Assembly (NCBI RefSeq): GCF_024809975.1
Contig: NZ_JANUDY010000009.1
Location: 124,001 to 188,000 of the forward strand
DNA from: Comamonas sp. BIGb0152
Lineage (GTDB): Bacteria > Pseudomonadota > Gammaproteobacteria > Burkholderiales > Burkholderiaceae_C
Reading direction: 5' to 3'
DNA length: 64,000 nt
Shown here: piece by piece, positions 23,061 to 31,679 of the stretch
Position numbering within the stretch: position 1 is the first letter of the stretch
Layout: each line of letters starts with the position of its first letter
Notes under the pieces: generated by a model
Told to the model about the DNA's origin: nothing
The model's input: the letters and a program-made list of their open reading frames with translations, nothing else
Databases searched by the model: none
Translations under genes and position numbers: made by a program

Positions 23061-23810
23061 TCATGCCAGCGCCAGGCGCGCCTCTCCCCATACGGGCATG
23101 AAAAAAAGGCGCGGGCGGGGTAACTGCGCCGTCCAGGCACTGTAGGTGCGCTGGGCGATCTGGTGCAGCTGGCGGATGTGCCGGGGCAATTGCGCCAGGA
23201 TCTGCGCCTGGCTTTGCACGGCGGGGCCAGCGGCGCTGCGCAGCTCGGGTGCGCCTTCCTCGCACCAGTCACGCACGCTCTGGGCGGTGACCTCCAGATG
23301 GCCTTGGAATGCCCAGTGCGGCCCATGCACAAAGCCTTTGTTCAGACAGTGGCGGCCATACATGCTGCGGCGGGCGCCTGGCGGAATCTCAAAGCTGTCG
23401 TAGTGCCAGTTGAAGATGGTGGCCTCGGCGGGCAAGTCCATGCATGCCCGCGCTTGGGGGGTGACCCAGACGCGGCTCCAGCCGATGTTGGCGCAGGGGT
23501 TGCGCCATACGCGCGCGCCCATGGCACGGGCCAGCATCTGCGCGCCAAAGCAGTGGCCGAGCACGGGCACCTCCGCAGCCAGGGCGTTTTGCAGCAGGCA
23601 GCGTTCCTGCTCGATCCAGCGCAGCTGCTCATTGGCGCAATGGTTGCTGCCCAGCACGACGATGCCGCGGTAGTCACGCGCGCGCATCGCAGCGATGCCC
23701 TTGTCGCAGGGCGTTATCAACGCATACGGGATGCCGTGCTGCTGCAAATGGTCGAGCAACACGCCCGGGCCCTGCGAGGTTTCATGCTGGAGGATGGCGA
23801 CAGGTTTCAT
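23061..23810 (-). CDS. Class I glutamine amidotransferase-like protein
   Basis: A 249-residue stand-alone class I GATase. The nucleophile is the Cys of GHCFGAQ (about residue 87), the catalytic His is in NWHYDSFEIPPGA, and GIVVLGS matches the early glycine-rich strand. Relatives act on gamma-glutamyl compounds or as stand-alone GMP-synthase-like proteins; the substrate cannot be named. The start MKPVAILQHE fits the family; upstream in-frame codons code for a Cys-rich stretch that does not. It is a single gene, divergent from the yghU-like gene with a 262-bp gap in which I see no further gene. Confidence 0.85.
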   Translation of the reverse strand: MKPVAILQHETSQGPGVLLDHLQQHGIPYALITPCDKGIAAMRARDYRGIVVLGSNHCANEQLRWIEQERCLLQNALAAEVPVLGHCFGAQMLARAMGARVWRNPCANIGWSRVWVTPQARACMDLPAEATIFNWHYDSFEIPPGARRSMYGRHCLNKGFVHGPHWAFQGHLEVTAQSVRDWCEEGAPELRSAAGPAVQSQAQILAQLPRHIRQLHQIAQRTYSAWTAQLPRPRLFFMPVWGEARLALA

Positions 23811-24072
23811 GGCGGGAGGCTCGCGGTTCAAGCCCTGGGTAGAGAGGCCTCCACTGTAGAAAGCCTGGCATTGAGCGCACATCTAGACTGCGCGGGCCGC
23901 CATCAAGATGGCATCAAGCTGCCGCGACCTGCCTTGTGGTCTTTTCAGGCAGCGCTGCAGCGCCCCGGGGTCATCTTTATGATCGTCAGCAGGTGGCCCC
24001 AAGCCCTTGCGCCCGCACCCTGCCGGGCCGCAGAGATGGGCCCCAGCCCTATACAGAAAGCTGAGGTAAAGC

Positions 24073-24909
24073 ATGTCGACCCAACCCTACCAACCGCCCA
24101 AAGTCTGGACCTGGGACAAAGGCAATGGAGGCGCCTTCGCCCATATCAACCGCCCCGAAGCGGGCGCCACGCACGACAAGGAACTGCCGGTGGGCAAGCA
24201 CCCCTTGCAGCTGTATTCGCTGGGTACGCCCAATGGCGTCAAGGTGACGATCATGCTCGAAGAGCTGTTGGAGCTGGGCATTGCCGAGGCCGAGTACGAC
24301 GCCTGGCTGATCAACATCGGTGAGGGCGACCAATTTGGCAGCGGCTTTGTCGATGTCAACCCCAACTCCAAGATTCCCGCGCTGCTGGACCGCAGTGGCA
24401 GCACGCCGGTGCGGGTGTTCGAGTCGGGCTCCATCCTCATGCACCTGGCCGAGAGGTTTGGCCAGTTCCTGCCCAAGGAGGGCGCAGCCCGTACCGAGGT
24501 GCTCAACTGGCTGTTCTGGCAGGTGGGCAGTGCGGCCTTTCTGGGCGGCGGTTTTGGCCACTTCTATGCCTATGCGCCAGAGAAGATGGCCTACCCGATC
24601 AACCGCTATGCGATGGAGGTCAAGCGCCAGCTCGATGTGCTCAACCGCCAGCTGGCCGAGCAGCACTTTATCGCTGGCAAGGACTACAGCATTGCCGACA
24701 TCGCTGCCTGGCCTTGGTATGGCGCACTGATGAACAACGAGGTCTACAACGCGGCCGAGTTTCTGGATGTGGGCGCCTATGCCCATGTGCGCCGCTGGAC
24801 CGATGAGATTGCGCAGCGCCCGGCGGTGCAACGCGGCCAGCGCGTCAACCGCATCCGGGGCGAGTCACCCATGCCCGAGCGGCACAGTGCGGCGGACTTC
24901 CAGCGCTAA
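24073..24909 (+). CDS. yghU: Glutathione-dependent disulfide-bond oxidoreductase (YghU type)
   Basis: A 278-residue Nu-class glutathione S-transferase homologue. It has the family's long N-terminal extension (PPKVWTWDKGNGGAFAHINRP), a thioredoxin-like domain starting near residue 45 (LQLYSLGTPNGVKVTIMLEE) and an all-helical C-terminal domain. Such proteins reduce disulfides using two bound glutathiones. The TPNG motif is in the position used for glutathione binding. A GAGG precedes the ATG at a good distance. It converges on the L7/L12-like gene with a 37-bp gap. Confidence 0.92.
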   Translation: MSTQPYQPPKVWTWDKGNGGAFAHINRPEAGATHDKELPVGKHPLQLYSLGTPNGVKVTIMLEELLELGIAEAEYDAWLINIGEGDQFGSGFVDVNPNSKIPALLDRSGSTPVRVFESGSILMHLAERFGQFLPKEGAARTEVLNWLFWQVGSAAFLGGGFGHFYAYAPEKMAYPINRYAMEVKRQLDVLNRQLAEQHFIAGKDYSIADIAAWPWYGALMNNEVYNAAEFLDVGAYAHVRRWTDEIAQRPAVQRGQRVNRIRGESPMPERHSAADFQR

Positions 24910-24946
24910 TGCCGCTAATGCCGGGCCCTGGCAGGCTTTGAGCCGA

Positions 24947-25432
24947 TCAAGCGCGCAAGAAGTACCAGGCCGCCAGCACCAGGACCAATACGATGGCGAA
25001 CACCGCCGTCCAGGTGCCCGAGCCTTGCACCTTGCCCGGCTCATGGCCGGCGGCCGCCCAGTTGGGCGCAGCCGGTCGCACGGCTGGCGGCGTGGCTGGG
25101 TGCTGGGCCAGGTTGCCCTCCACCCGCCACTGCTGCGGGTCCCCCGATTCAATCCGGTCCTTGGCCTCTTTGAGGCCCATGCCGGTGGCGTCCTTTAGCA
25201 GCTTGATGGCGACGATCTTGTCGCCCCGGGCCAGCGCTGCATCGATGGCGGCGCTCACCCCCAGGCTGCCGGCGGAAGAGGCGCTGTCATCGCCCCCATC
25301 CAGCTGGGTTTCCAGCGCATGCTTGGCCTCCGCCAGGCCCATGCCCGTTTCTTCGCGCAGCCGCTTGATGGCGGCAATCTTGTCGTGGTTGCGCCAAAGG
25401 GAGGCGATGTGGGCAGGGATGGGAGCGGTCAT
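24947..25432 (-). CDS. Membrane protein with two ribosomal L7/L12-like C-terminal repeats
   Basis: A 161-residue protein with two similar units of about 30 residues: DKIAAIKRLREETGMGLAEA (about 23-42) and DKIVAIKLLKDATGMGLKEA (about 73-92). Both resemble the helix-turn-helix of the L7/L12 C-terminal domain, which on ribosomes contacts translation GTPases. A Pro/Ala linker leads to one C-terminal membrane helix (about 143-159), so it is a tail-anchored protein with the repeats in the cytoplasm. There is no L10-binding N-terminal domain, so it is not ribosomal L7/L12. The function is unknown. The ATG at 25432 was chosen because upstream codons give a low-complexity sequence. Confidence 0.75.
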   Translation of the reverse strand: MTAPIPAHIASLWRNHDKIAAIKRLREETGMGLAEAKHALETQLDGGDDSASSAGSLGVSAAIDAALARGDKIVAIKLLKDATGMGLKEAKDRIESGDPQQWRVEGNLAQHPATPPAVRPAAPNWAAAGHEPGKVQGSGTWTAVFAIVLVLVLAAWYFLRA

Positions 25433-25550
25433 GGCGGAGGGGGGCGGGTGGCTGGAACTGCCTTTGTACCCCGTTTGCAGCGCGGCGGCCATAGGACGGC
25501 GACGCAAACCGCTGCCGTGGCCACCCGCGCGCACCAAGGCGGGGCTGCGT

Positions 25551-26465
25551 TCAGCCCGGTGTCCAGCCTTTGGGCACGCGCGGCTTGTCAATGCCGGCCA
25601 GGCTGCAGAGCACATCGGCCATGCCTGAGAAATCCAGGCCGCCATGCTGGCTGGCGCGCGCCAGGCTGTAAGACTCGTGCACGGCAGCGGCTACCGGCAT
25701 GGGCACCTTGCTGGCATGGGCGGCGGCCACGACCAGCGACATGTCCTTGTGGGCCAGGTCAATGGTGAAGCCGGGCGTGGTGTCGCCCAGCAGCACCTTG
25801 TTGGCAAAGTTCATGCGCAGCTGGCCGTTGGTGGCCGAGGTGCCCAGCAGCACCTGCAAGGTCTTGGTGATATCGAGGCCAAAGCGCTGCGACAGCGCCA
25901 GCGCCTCGGCGTTCACCTGGGTGAGGGTGACGGCCAGGTAGTTGTTGACCAGCTTGGTGCGCCCGCCCGTGCCCACCGGCCCGCAGTGGTGGGTGGTCGT
26001 GCCCATCGCGTTCAGCAAGGGCTGCACGCGGGCCAGGTCGGCATCGCTGGCGCCCACCATGAAGAGGGATTCGCCCCGGTCGGCATGCTCGGCCAGGCGC
26101 CCCACCGGGGCATCCACCATCGACAGGCCTTTGGCAGCGGCCTGCTGGGCCAGCCGGTCGGTCGCCAGCGGGTCGATGGTGCTCATGTCCATCAAGATGC
26201 TGCCGGGCTGGGCATGGGCAAAGATGCCATCCTCGCCCAGCGCCGTTTGCTCCACCTCCACCGACGAGGGCAGCATGGTGACGATGATGCTGCAGTCGCG
26301 GGCCATCTCGCGCAGCCCCGCGCTTTGCGCGCCCATCGCTACCAGGTCATTGACTGCCGTCTGGTTCAGGTCATGGACCACCAGTGCAAAGCCTTTCTTG
26401 ACCAGGTTGGCGGCCATGGGTTTTCCCATGCGGCCCAGTCCGATAAAACCGATCTTGTCTGCCAT
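25551..26465 (-). CDS. NAD(P)-dependent beta-hydroxyacid dehydrogenase family oxidoreductase
   Basis: A 304-residue enzyme of the 3-hydroxyisobutyrate dehydrogenase/tartronate semialdehyde reductase family. The Rossmann motif GLGRMG is at residues 9-14, the substrate-binding DAPVGR at 118-123, and the catalytic Lys171 is in TKLVNNYL. DAPVGR rather than DAPVSGG, together with FTIDLAHKD, recalls E. coli YihU (3-sulfolactaldehyde reductase), so a reductase of small aldehyde acids is likely; the exact substrate is open. It is followed upstream, on the same strand, by a LysR gene after 70 bp. Confidence 0.88.
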   Translation of the reverse strand: MADKIGFIGLGRMGKPMAANLVKKGFALVVHDLNQTAVNDLVAMGAQSAGLREMARDCSIIVTMLPSSVEVEQTALGEDGIFAHAQPGSILMDMSTIDPLATDRLAQQAAAKGLSMVDAPVGRLAEHADRGESLFMVGASDADLARVQPLLNAMGTTTHHCGPVGTGGRTKLVNNYLAVTLTQVNAEALALSQRFGLDITKTLQVLLGTSATNGQLRMNFANKVLLGDTTPGFTIDLAHKDMSLVVAAAHASKVPMPVAAAVHESYSLARASQHGGLDFSGMADVLCSLAGIDKPRVPKGWTPG

Positions 26466-26535
26466 TCATGTCTCCTTGTTGGTATGCATCCATGATGGCA
26501 GGGGCGGGGCCCTGGCCCCTGTCAAACACAGGACA

Positions 26536-27429
26536 TCAGCCCGGCAGTGCAAAGGCGGCCAGCACCTCCAGCACCGCAGCAGCGGCCGGGTTGTGGCTGC
26601 CGTCGCGGCGGTGCGCCACGGCCATCGGCCGCATCAGCCGGGGCGAGAGATGGCGCACCTGCACGCCGGGCAGCTGCAGCTGGTCCTCCACCTCTTCCAA
26701 CGGCAGGATCACGGCACTCTGGCTGGCAGCAGCCAGGCTTTTGAGCGCGCCGGGGTAGCTCAGGGTGAGAAAAGGCCGGGGATGGTGGCCTGCCTGGCCA
26801 AACCAGCCGGCAATCAGCCCATGCATTTGTGTGGCCGGTGCAAACGAGGCCCAGCGCTTGTCGGCCAGCCAGTCTGGCGTCACCCGCTTGGGGGCCTTCC
26901 AGGCGGCGGGCAGCAGCACCACCATGGGGTCATTGCGCCAGGGCGTCAGCACGATCTCGGCGCTGCTGGGCTGGGGGCTGGCCACAATGGCCACATCCAG
27001 CGAGCCGGCGCGCAGGCGCTGCATCGCCTCGGCCGAGCCCACCGCTTCGAGCTTGACCTCCACCCCCGGGCTGCGCTGGCTCAGTTGCTCCAGCATCATC
27101 GGCAGCAGCCGGGTGCTGACCCCCGCCGACACGCCCACTTTGACCAGGCCCTCGCGGCCGCTGGCGCGGCGCTGCACCAGGTCGATCAGCTCATCGCTGG
27201 CGTCGAGCAGTTGGCGGCCATGGGCCACCAGCACCTCGCCCGCAGCGGTGAGCACCGCCTGGCGCCTGCCACGCAGCAGCAGGGCCGTGTCCATGCGCGC
27301 CTCCAGCTCCTTGATATGCAGGCTGATGGCTGGCGGGGATAGGTGCAGGGCCTGCGCGGCGGCGGCAAAGGTGCCCAGGTCGGCAATGGCAACCAAGGTT
27401 TGCACCTGGTCCAGGTTGAGGTTTCGCAT
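26536..27429 (-). CDS. LysR family transcriptional regulator (upstream of the dehydrogenase gene)
   Basis: A 297-residue LysR regulator. The helix-turn-helix is at residues 5-62 (FAAAAQALHLSPPAISLHIKELE), with a substrate-binding domain from about residue 90. It is transcribed toward the dehydrogenase gene and may control it. Just before the start codon, around 27436-27475, is an imperfect inverted repeat built on TTCTGAAGT and ACAGAA, a possible autoregulatory site. Confidence 0.9.
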   Translation of the reverse strand: MRNLNLDQVQTLVAIADLGTFAAAAQALHLSPPAISLHIKELEARMDTALLLRGRRQAVLTAAGEVLVAHGRQLLDASDELIDLVQRRASGREGLVKVGVSAGVSTRLLPMMLEQLSQRSPGVEVKLEAVGSAEAMQRLRAGSLDVAIVASPQPSSAEIVLTPWRNDPMVVLLPAAWKAPKRVTPDWLADKRWASFAPATQMHGLIAGWFGQAGHHPRPFLTLSYPGALKSLAAASQSAVILPLEEVEDQLQLPGVQVRHLSPRLMRPMAVAHRRDGSHNPAAAAVLEVLAAFALPG

Positions 27430-27671
27430 CAGTTTTTCTGAAGTGAATGCATAGGAAATTCAACTTTACAGAAGTGTGGCCCAGGCCGAGCATCGGTGTC
27501 CATGCAAAACCCTCGACCTCTCCCTGCTTCCCCTGTCCATCCGACGCCAGCGCTGGCGGCCCCGCCGATGCCGGCCAGTAGGCCAGCCCGGTGGTGGCGC
27601 TGGTTGCTAGCCCTTAGCCAGCGCGCCGAGCAGCGCATCACAGAGAACTTCCGTGTGCCGCCCGGCGGTGG

Positions 27672-29318
27672 TTAGGTGGCGGAGTCGGGGGTCCAAGGCT
27701 GCAGTTGCCAGCCGTCATCGCTGAACGCCAGCCGCTGCGTCAGCGCCAGGGCGTCCAGCAGCAGCTCGTCATGCGAGACGACGACCAGGCAACCCGGGTA
27801 GCTGCGCAGCATCTGCTCCAGCGCCTGCAGCGAGGGGAGATCGAGGTGGTTGTCGGGCTCATCGAGCAGCAGCAACTGGGCGGGATCGTCGCGGTACAGC
27901 GCACAGGCCAGGGCGGCTTTGAGGCGCTCGCCACCGCTCAGCTGGCCGCTGGGCTGCAGGATATGCCGGGCATCCAGCCCCAGCTGCGCCAGGCGCATGC
28001 GCAGCACCCCTTCTGGCGTACGGCGATTGCACTGCTGCCATTGCGCCAGCACGCTGCGCTCTGGCTGCAGCCCACTTTGCTGCTGGTCCAGCATGGCCCT
28101 GGGCACATGCACTTGCCGTTGCCCCGCAGCGGGGGCCAGCTGGCCGGCCAGCATCTGCAGCAAACTGGATTTACCACAGCCATTGGGCCCCGTGATCGCT
28201 AGGCGCTGGCCGGCGCGCAACTGCAGGTGCAGCGGCTGCGCACCAGCCAGGCGCGGGGATCGCACCGCCTGCAGCTCGGCGACGATGGCGCTGCTGCTGC
28301 GGCTCCGCCCAAAGGCTTCGGGGGGCAGGTGCCAGTGGATGGGGCCGGCCTGCCAGTCGATGGCCTGGGCCGCTTCGCTGACGCGGGCGTTCAAGGCCTC
28401 GCGGGCAGCGGCATGCTGGGCGGCCAGTTTGCCCGATGATGCCTCCGAGCGCTGTTTGGCGCGGCCCAGCAGGATCTTGGCCTGGTTGGCCTGCTTGCCC
28501 TGTTGCTCGCCCCGGGCCAGCTTGCGCGCCTGGCGCTCTTGCTGGTCGCGCAGGGCGTGCTCGCTGCGCTTGCGCTCCTGCTTGCTGCGGGCCAGCGCAT
28601 CCATCGCAAGTTGCGTGCGCTGCTGCTGTGCTTGCTGGTAGCCGCCGTAGGAGCCGCTGTACAGGCTCAGCCCCTGGCTGCTCAGCTCGGCAATGACCTC
28701 CATCTGCGCGAGCAGGCGCCGGTCATGGCTGATCAGCAGCAGGCCGCCCGGCCAGCGCTGCAAGCGCTGCGCCAGCGCGCGCCGGGCAGCCGCATCCAGG
28801 TGGTTGCTGGGCTCGTCCAAGATCAGAAAATCGGCCTGCGCCAGCTGGGCGCCCAGCAGCGCCACACGCATGGCCTGGCCGCCGCTCAATGTGCTGGCCG
28901 GGGTATCCGCGGGCAGGGCGGGCAAGCCGCTGTCTTGCAGCAGGGTCTGGAACTGCTGGCGCAGATCCCAGCGCTCGGCCAGCAGTGCAAAATCTTGCGG
29001 GTCACTGCTGCCTTGCTCGATGCGCTGCAAAGCGGCCAGCGCCGGCGCCAGGCCGGCCAGCGCGGCAATGCTTTGCTCTGGGTGCTGTAGCAGCAGGTTT
29101 TGCGGCAGGTAGTGGATGCGGCCTGCGCGGCTGATGCGGCCACTGGTCGGTTCGAGTTGGCCTGCCAGCAGCCGGGCCAGCACCGTTTTGCCCACGCCAT
29201 TGCGGCCGACCAGGGCCGTGTGCTGGCGGTCAAAGCGGGCGTGGAGATCGGAGAAAAGCTGCCGGCCTTGGGGCAGCGAATAGGAGACGCCGTGCAGCGT
29301 CAAATGCGTGTCTGTCAT
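27672..29318 (-). CDS. ABC-F family ATP-binding protein
   Basis: A 548-residue soluble protein with two ABC ATPase cassettes and no membrane segment, as in the ABC-F family, which acts on ribosomes. Cassette 1 has Walker A GRNGVGKT (38-45), signature LSGGQ and Walker B LILDEPSNHLD. Cassette 2 has GPNGCGKSS, LSGGE and LLLDEPDNHLD. The linker (about residues 230-310) is a Lys/Arg/Gln-rich coiled coil. It looks like a short, divergent member close to Uup/YheS-type proteins, and I cannot assign a subfamily. The 242-bp region on its downstream side has no gene I can support. Confidence 0.88.
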   Translation of the reverse strand: MTDTHLTLHGVSYSLPQGRQLFSDLHARFDRQHTALVGRNGVGKTVLARLLAGQLEPTSGRISRAGRIHYLPQNLLLQHPEQSIAALAGLAPALAALQRIEQGSSDPQDFALLAERWDLRQQFQTLLQDSGLPALPADTPASTLSGGQAMRVALLGAQLAQADFLILDEPSNHLDAAARRALAQRLQRWPGGLLLISHDRRLLAQMEVIAELSSQGLSLYSGSYGGYQQAQQQRTQLAMDALARSKQERKRSEHALRDQQERQARKLARGEQQGKQANQAKILLGRAKQRSEASSGKLAAQHAAAREALNARVSEAAQAIDWQAGPIHWHLPPEAFGRSRSSSAIVAELQAVRSPRLAGAQPLHLQLRAGQRLAITGPNGCGKSSLLQMLAGQLAPAAGQRQVHVPRAMLDQQQSGLQPERSVLAQWQQCNRRTPEGVLRMRLAQLGLDARHILQPSGQLSGGERLKAALACALYRDDPAQLLLLDEPDNHLDLPSLQALEQMLRSYPGCLVVVSHDELLLDALALTQRLAFSDDGWQLQPWTPDSAT

Positions 29319-29595
29319 ACCAGTGCGATGTCATGGATGCCGAACATCCCCTGTACCGTGGCTTGCGAGCCTGCAGCGCTGGCGGTTGCAGCCGCTGCCA
29401 TAAAGGGGCGGGACGTGTGGGGGCCGTCAGCAAAACCGTGTCTACGGTCGAGGACGGCGGCATCAATGGCGCATGGGTAGAGGATCTCGCACAGTGGGCA
29501 AGCTGGTGATTGTAGGCCGTATGCCAACAGGCGCAAAGCCCGGGCTTGGCGGGCCCCTGCGTGCTGGGCGGTTGGCCAGTGGGCCGCGCTGCAGA

Positions 29596-30540
29596 TCAGC
29601 GCCCATCGGTGCTGGCAGCGAGCTGTTCTTGCAGCAGCTCCACAAAGGCACGCACCTTCACCGGGCGAAAGCGCGCGGCCGGGAACACGGCATGGATGCC
29701 GCCCGAGGGCAGCTTCCAATCGGGCAGCACCTGTACCAGGCGACCGCTTTGCAGGTCTTCGGCCACGGTGTAGTCGGGCAGCACCGACAGGCCTGCGCCA
29801 TGGCGCACGGCTTCGCGCACGGCCATGGTGGCGTTGAGCGACAGCACCGAGGGCATGCCGACATTCTGGCGCTCCAGCGCGCTGCGCGAAAAGCTCCAGT
29901 GCAGCGGATCGCGCAGCGCGGTGTTGGCCACAAAGGGCAGGGTGCTCAACTGCTGCGGCACCTGGATGCCGGCCAGCTGGCTGCGCCAGGCGGGCGCGGC
30001 CACCAACAGCTGGCGAAAGCTGCCGATCTGGCGGGCCTGCAGGTGCAGCTCGGTGAGCCAGCCCACGCGGATGGCCAGCTCCACCTGGCCGTCCATCAGG
30101 TCCAAGGATTGGTCGCTGAGTGAGGCATCCACCTTGCACTGCGGGTAGCGGCGGCAGAACGCGGTGATCGCCGGCACGATGGCCGCGATGCCGTAGTCGA
30201 GCGGGGCCGTCAGCCGCAAGGTGCCCGACGGCGCCTGGGCCGACTGCGACAGTTCATCAAAGGCGTCTGCGGCCTCCTTGAGGATCAAAGCGCAGCGCTG
30301 GTAGAACACACGCCCCGCATCGGTGGGCACCACCTTGCGGGTGCTGCGGGCAAGCAGGCTGGTGCTGAAATCGGCCTCCAGCCGGGCCACCTGCTGGCTG
30401 ACCACGGCCTTGGTGATGCCCAGGCGCTCTGCAGCGGCCGTGAAGCTGCCGGTCTCGACCACCGCACTGAAATACGCCAGGCGCTTGAGGTTGGCGTAGT
30501 TGCCAATACCGGCATCGTCGACATTGTTTGCTTTTTGCAT
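29596..30540 (-). CDS. LysR family transcriptional regulator (CrgA-like), divergent from dsbA-like gene
   Basis: A 314-residue LysR regulator with the helix-turn-helix at about residues 18-76 (FTAAAERLGITKAVVSQQVARLE) and a C-terminal effector domain (GTLRLTAPLDYG onwards) of the CrgA/DhcR branch. It is divergent from the DsbA-like gene with 81 bp between the starts. A palindrome lies directly before its own start codon, so it probably regulates both directions. The 277-bp gap toward the ABC-F gene contains no gene I can support. Confidence 0.9.
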   Translation of the reverse strand: MQKANNVDDAGIGNYANLKRLAYFSAVVETGSFTAAAERLGITKAVVSQQVARLEADFSTSLLARSTRKVVPTDAGRVFYQRCALILKEAADAFDELSQSAQAPSGTLRLTAPLDYGIAAIVPAITAFCRRYPQCKVDASLSDQSLDLMDGQVELAIRVGWLTELHLQARQIGSFRQLLVAAPAWRSQLAGIQVPQQLSTLPFVANTALRDPLHWSFSRSALERQNVGMPSVLSLNATMAVREAVRHGAGLSVLPDYTVAEDLQSGRLVQVLPDWKLPSGGIHAVFPAARFRPVKVRAFVELLQEQLAASTDGR

Positions 30541-30553
30541 ACAGATTATCTGT
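30541..30553. promoter_or_regulatory. Perfect 6-1-6 palindrome in the LysR/dsbA-like divergent promoter region
   Basis: ACAGAT-T-ATCTGT abuts the LysR start codon and lies 69 bp before the DsbA-like start. The surrounding 60 bp are clearly more AT-rich than the neighbouring genes. This is a candidate operator for the LysR protein at 29596-30540. Confidence 0.45.
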
Positions 30554-30621
30554 TTGATCTCTATTTATTTGTCAATCGCAATTGCATACTATGGCGGCAT
30601 TGCATTCGATACGGAATAGAT

Positions 30622-31257
30622 ATGAAACGCCTGTACTACCTCTTTGATCCCCTGTGCGGCTGGTGCTATGGCGCAGGCAAGGTCCTGGCGACGCTGGCGC
30701 AGCGCAGTGGCGAGCAGCTGCACATGCTGCCCAGCGGGCTTTTTTCGGGCGAGGGCGCCCGGCCCATGGATGCGGCCTTTGCCGCCTATGCCTGGAGCAA
30801 TGACCAGCGCATTGAGCGCCTGACGGGCCAACCCTTCAGCGCGCTTTACCGCAGCCAGGTGCTGGACAACAGCCAACAGATGTTTGACAGTGGCCCGGCC
30901 ACAGTGGCGTTGACCGCTGTCTCGCTGACGGCGCCGCAACGCGAGCCCGAAGCGCTCAAGGCCATCCAGCATGCACGCTATGTGGAGGGGGCCGACATCA
31001 CGGCCATCCCTGTTTTGCTGGCGCTGCTGCGCGGCTTGGGCCTGGAGGATGCCGCCGCCCGGCTGGCGGCCCCCGATGTGGCGCTGATGGATGCCAACAG
31101 CGCGCGGGTGGCCCAGGCCCAGCAGCTGATGCGGCAGATGGGCGCGCAAGGCGTGCCCAGCTTTGTGCTGGCGCAAGATGGCCAGCAGCAGCTGCTGAAC
31201 GCGAGTGCCGCTTTTTCCGACCCCGAGGCTTTTGTTGCCCAATGGCTGGCCGCCTGA
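30622..31257 (+). CDS. DsbA family protein (FrnE/DsbA-like thioredoxin fold)
   Basis: A 211-residue thioredoxin-fold protein with an early CGWC motif (Cys12, Cys15) in YYLFDPLCGWCYG and a cis-Pro loop GVPSFVLA near residue 183. There is no signal peptide, so it is cytoplasmic, unlike periplasmic DsbA; related cytoplasmic proteins act as disulfide reductases or isomerases. A GGAA sits 7-8 bases before the ATG. It leads a run of co-directional genes (SnoaL-like 21 bp on, then the TPR-like gene) that may be one operon controlled by the divergent LysR gene. Confidence 0.88.
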   Translation: MKRLYYLFDPLCGWCYGAGKVLATLAQRSGEQLHMLPSGLFSGEGARPMDAAFAAYAWSNDQRIERLTGQPFSALYRSQVLDNSQQMFDSGPATVALTAVSLTAPQREPEALKAIQHARYVEGADITAIPVLLALLRGLGLEDAAARLAAPDVALMDANSARVAQAQQLMRQMGAQGVPSFVLAQDGQQQLLNASAAFSDPEAFVAQWLAA

Positions 31258-31278
31258 TGGGCCGACTGGAGAGACTGC

Positions 31279-31674
31279 ATGACGAAGCGCAACCTGGACA
31301 CCATTCGCGCCACCTATGAAGGCAGCGCCGAAGACAATGCCCGGCATCTGATGGCCGCGCTGGCACCCGATGTGCTGTGGATCGAGGCGGCTGGCTCGCC
31401 CTATGCCGGCCGCTATGTGGGCGCGGCGCAGATTGTGCAAGGCGTGTTTGCGCGCCTGAGCAGCGATTGGGCAGGCTTCAGCGTGCAGGTGCATACCTAC
31501 CTGGCCGATGGCGACCGGGTCGCTGCCTTTGGCCGCTACACCGGCACCCACCGCGCCAGCGGCAAGGCCATGGAGGCGAGCTTCTCGCACCTCTACCAGC
31601 TGCGCGATGGCCTGATCATCCGCATGGAGCAGGTGGTGGACAGCTACCCCATGCAGCAGGCGGCCCAGCCGTAG
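31279..31674 (+). CDS. SnoaL-like / NTF2-fold protein
   Basis: A 131-residue protein of the SnoaL-like NTF2 fold: an N-terminal helix (NLDTIRATYEG), helix two ending in LAPDVLWIE, a strand pair around GRYVGAAQIVQGVFARL and the final strands FSHLYQLRDGLIIRMEQVVDSY. Members are small isomerases, hydrolases or binding proteins, and the fold alone does not give a substrate. It follows the DsbA-like gene by 21 bp and precedes the TPR-like gene by 5 bp, suggesting one transcript. Confidence 0.85.
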   Translation: MTKRNLDTIRATYEGSAEDNARHLMAALAPDVLWIEAAGSPYAGRYVGAAQIVQGVFARLSSDWAGFSVQVHTYLADGDRVAAFGRYTGTHRASGKAMEASFSHLYQLRDGLIIRMEQVVDSYPMQQAAQP

Positions 31675-31679
31675 CCACC

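Noticed and set aside
27430..27671. Search for a small gene between the LysR and ABC-F genes
   Set aside because: Only low-complexity Ala/Pro/Arg frames were seen.
29319..29595. Search for a small gene between the ABC-F and LysR genes
   Set aside because: Open frames exist on both strands but none has a start with a ribosome-binding site or protein-like composition.
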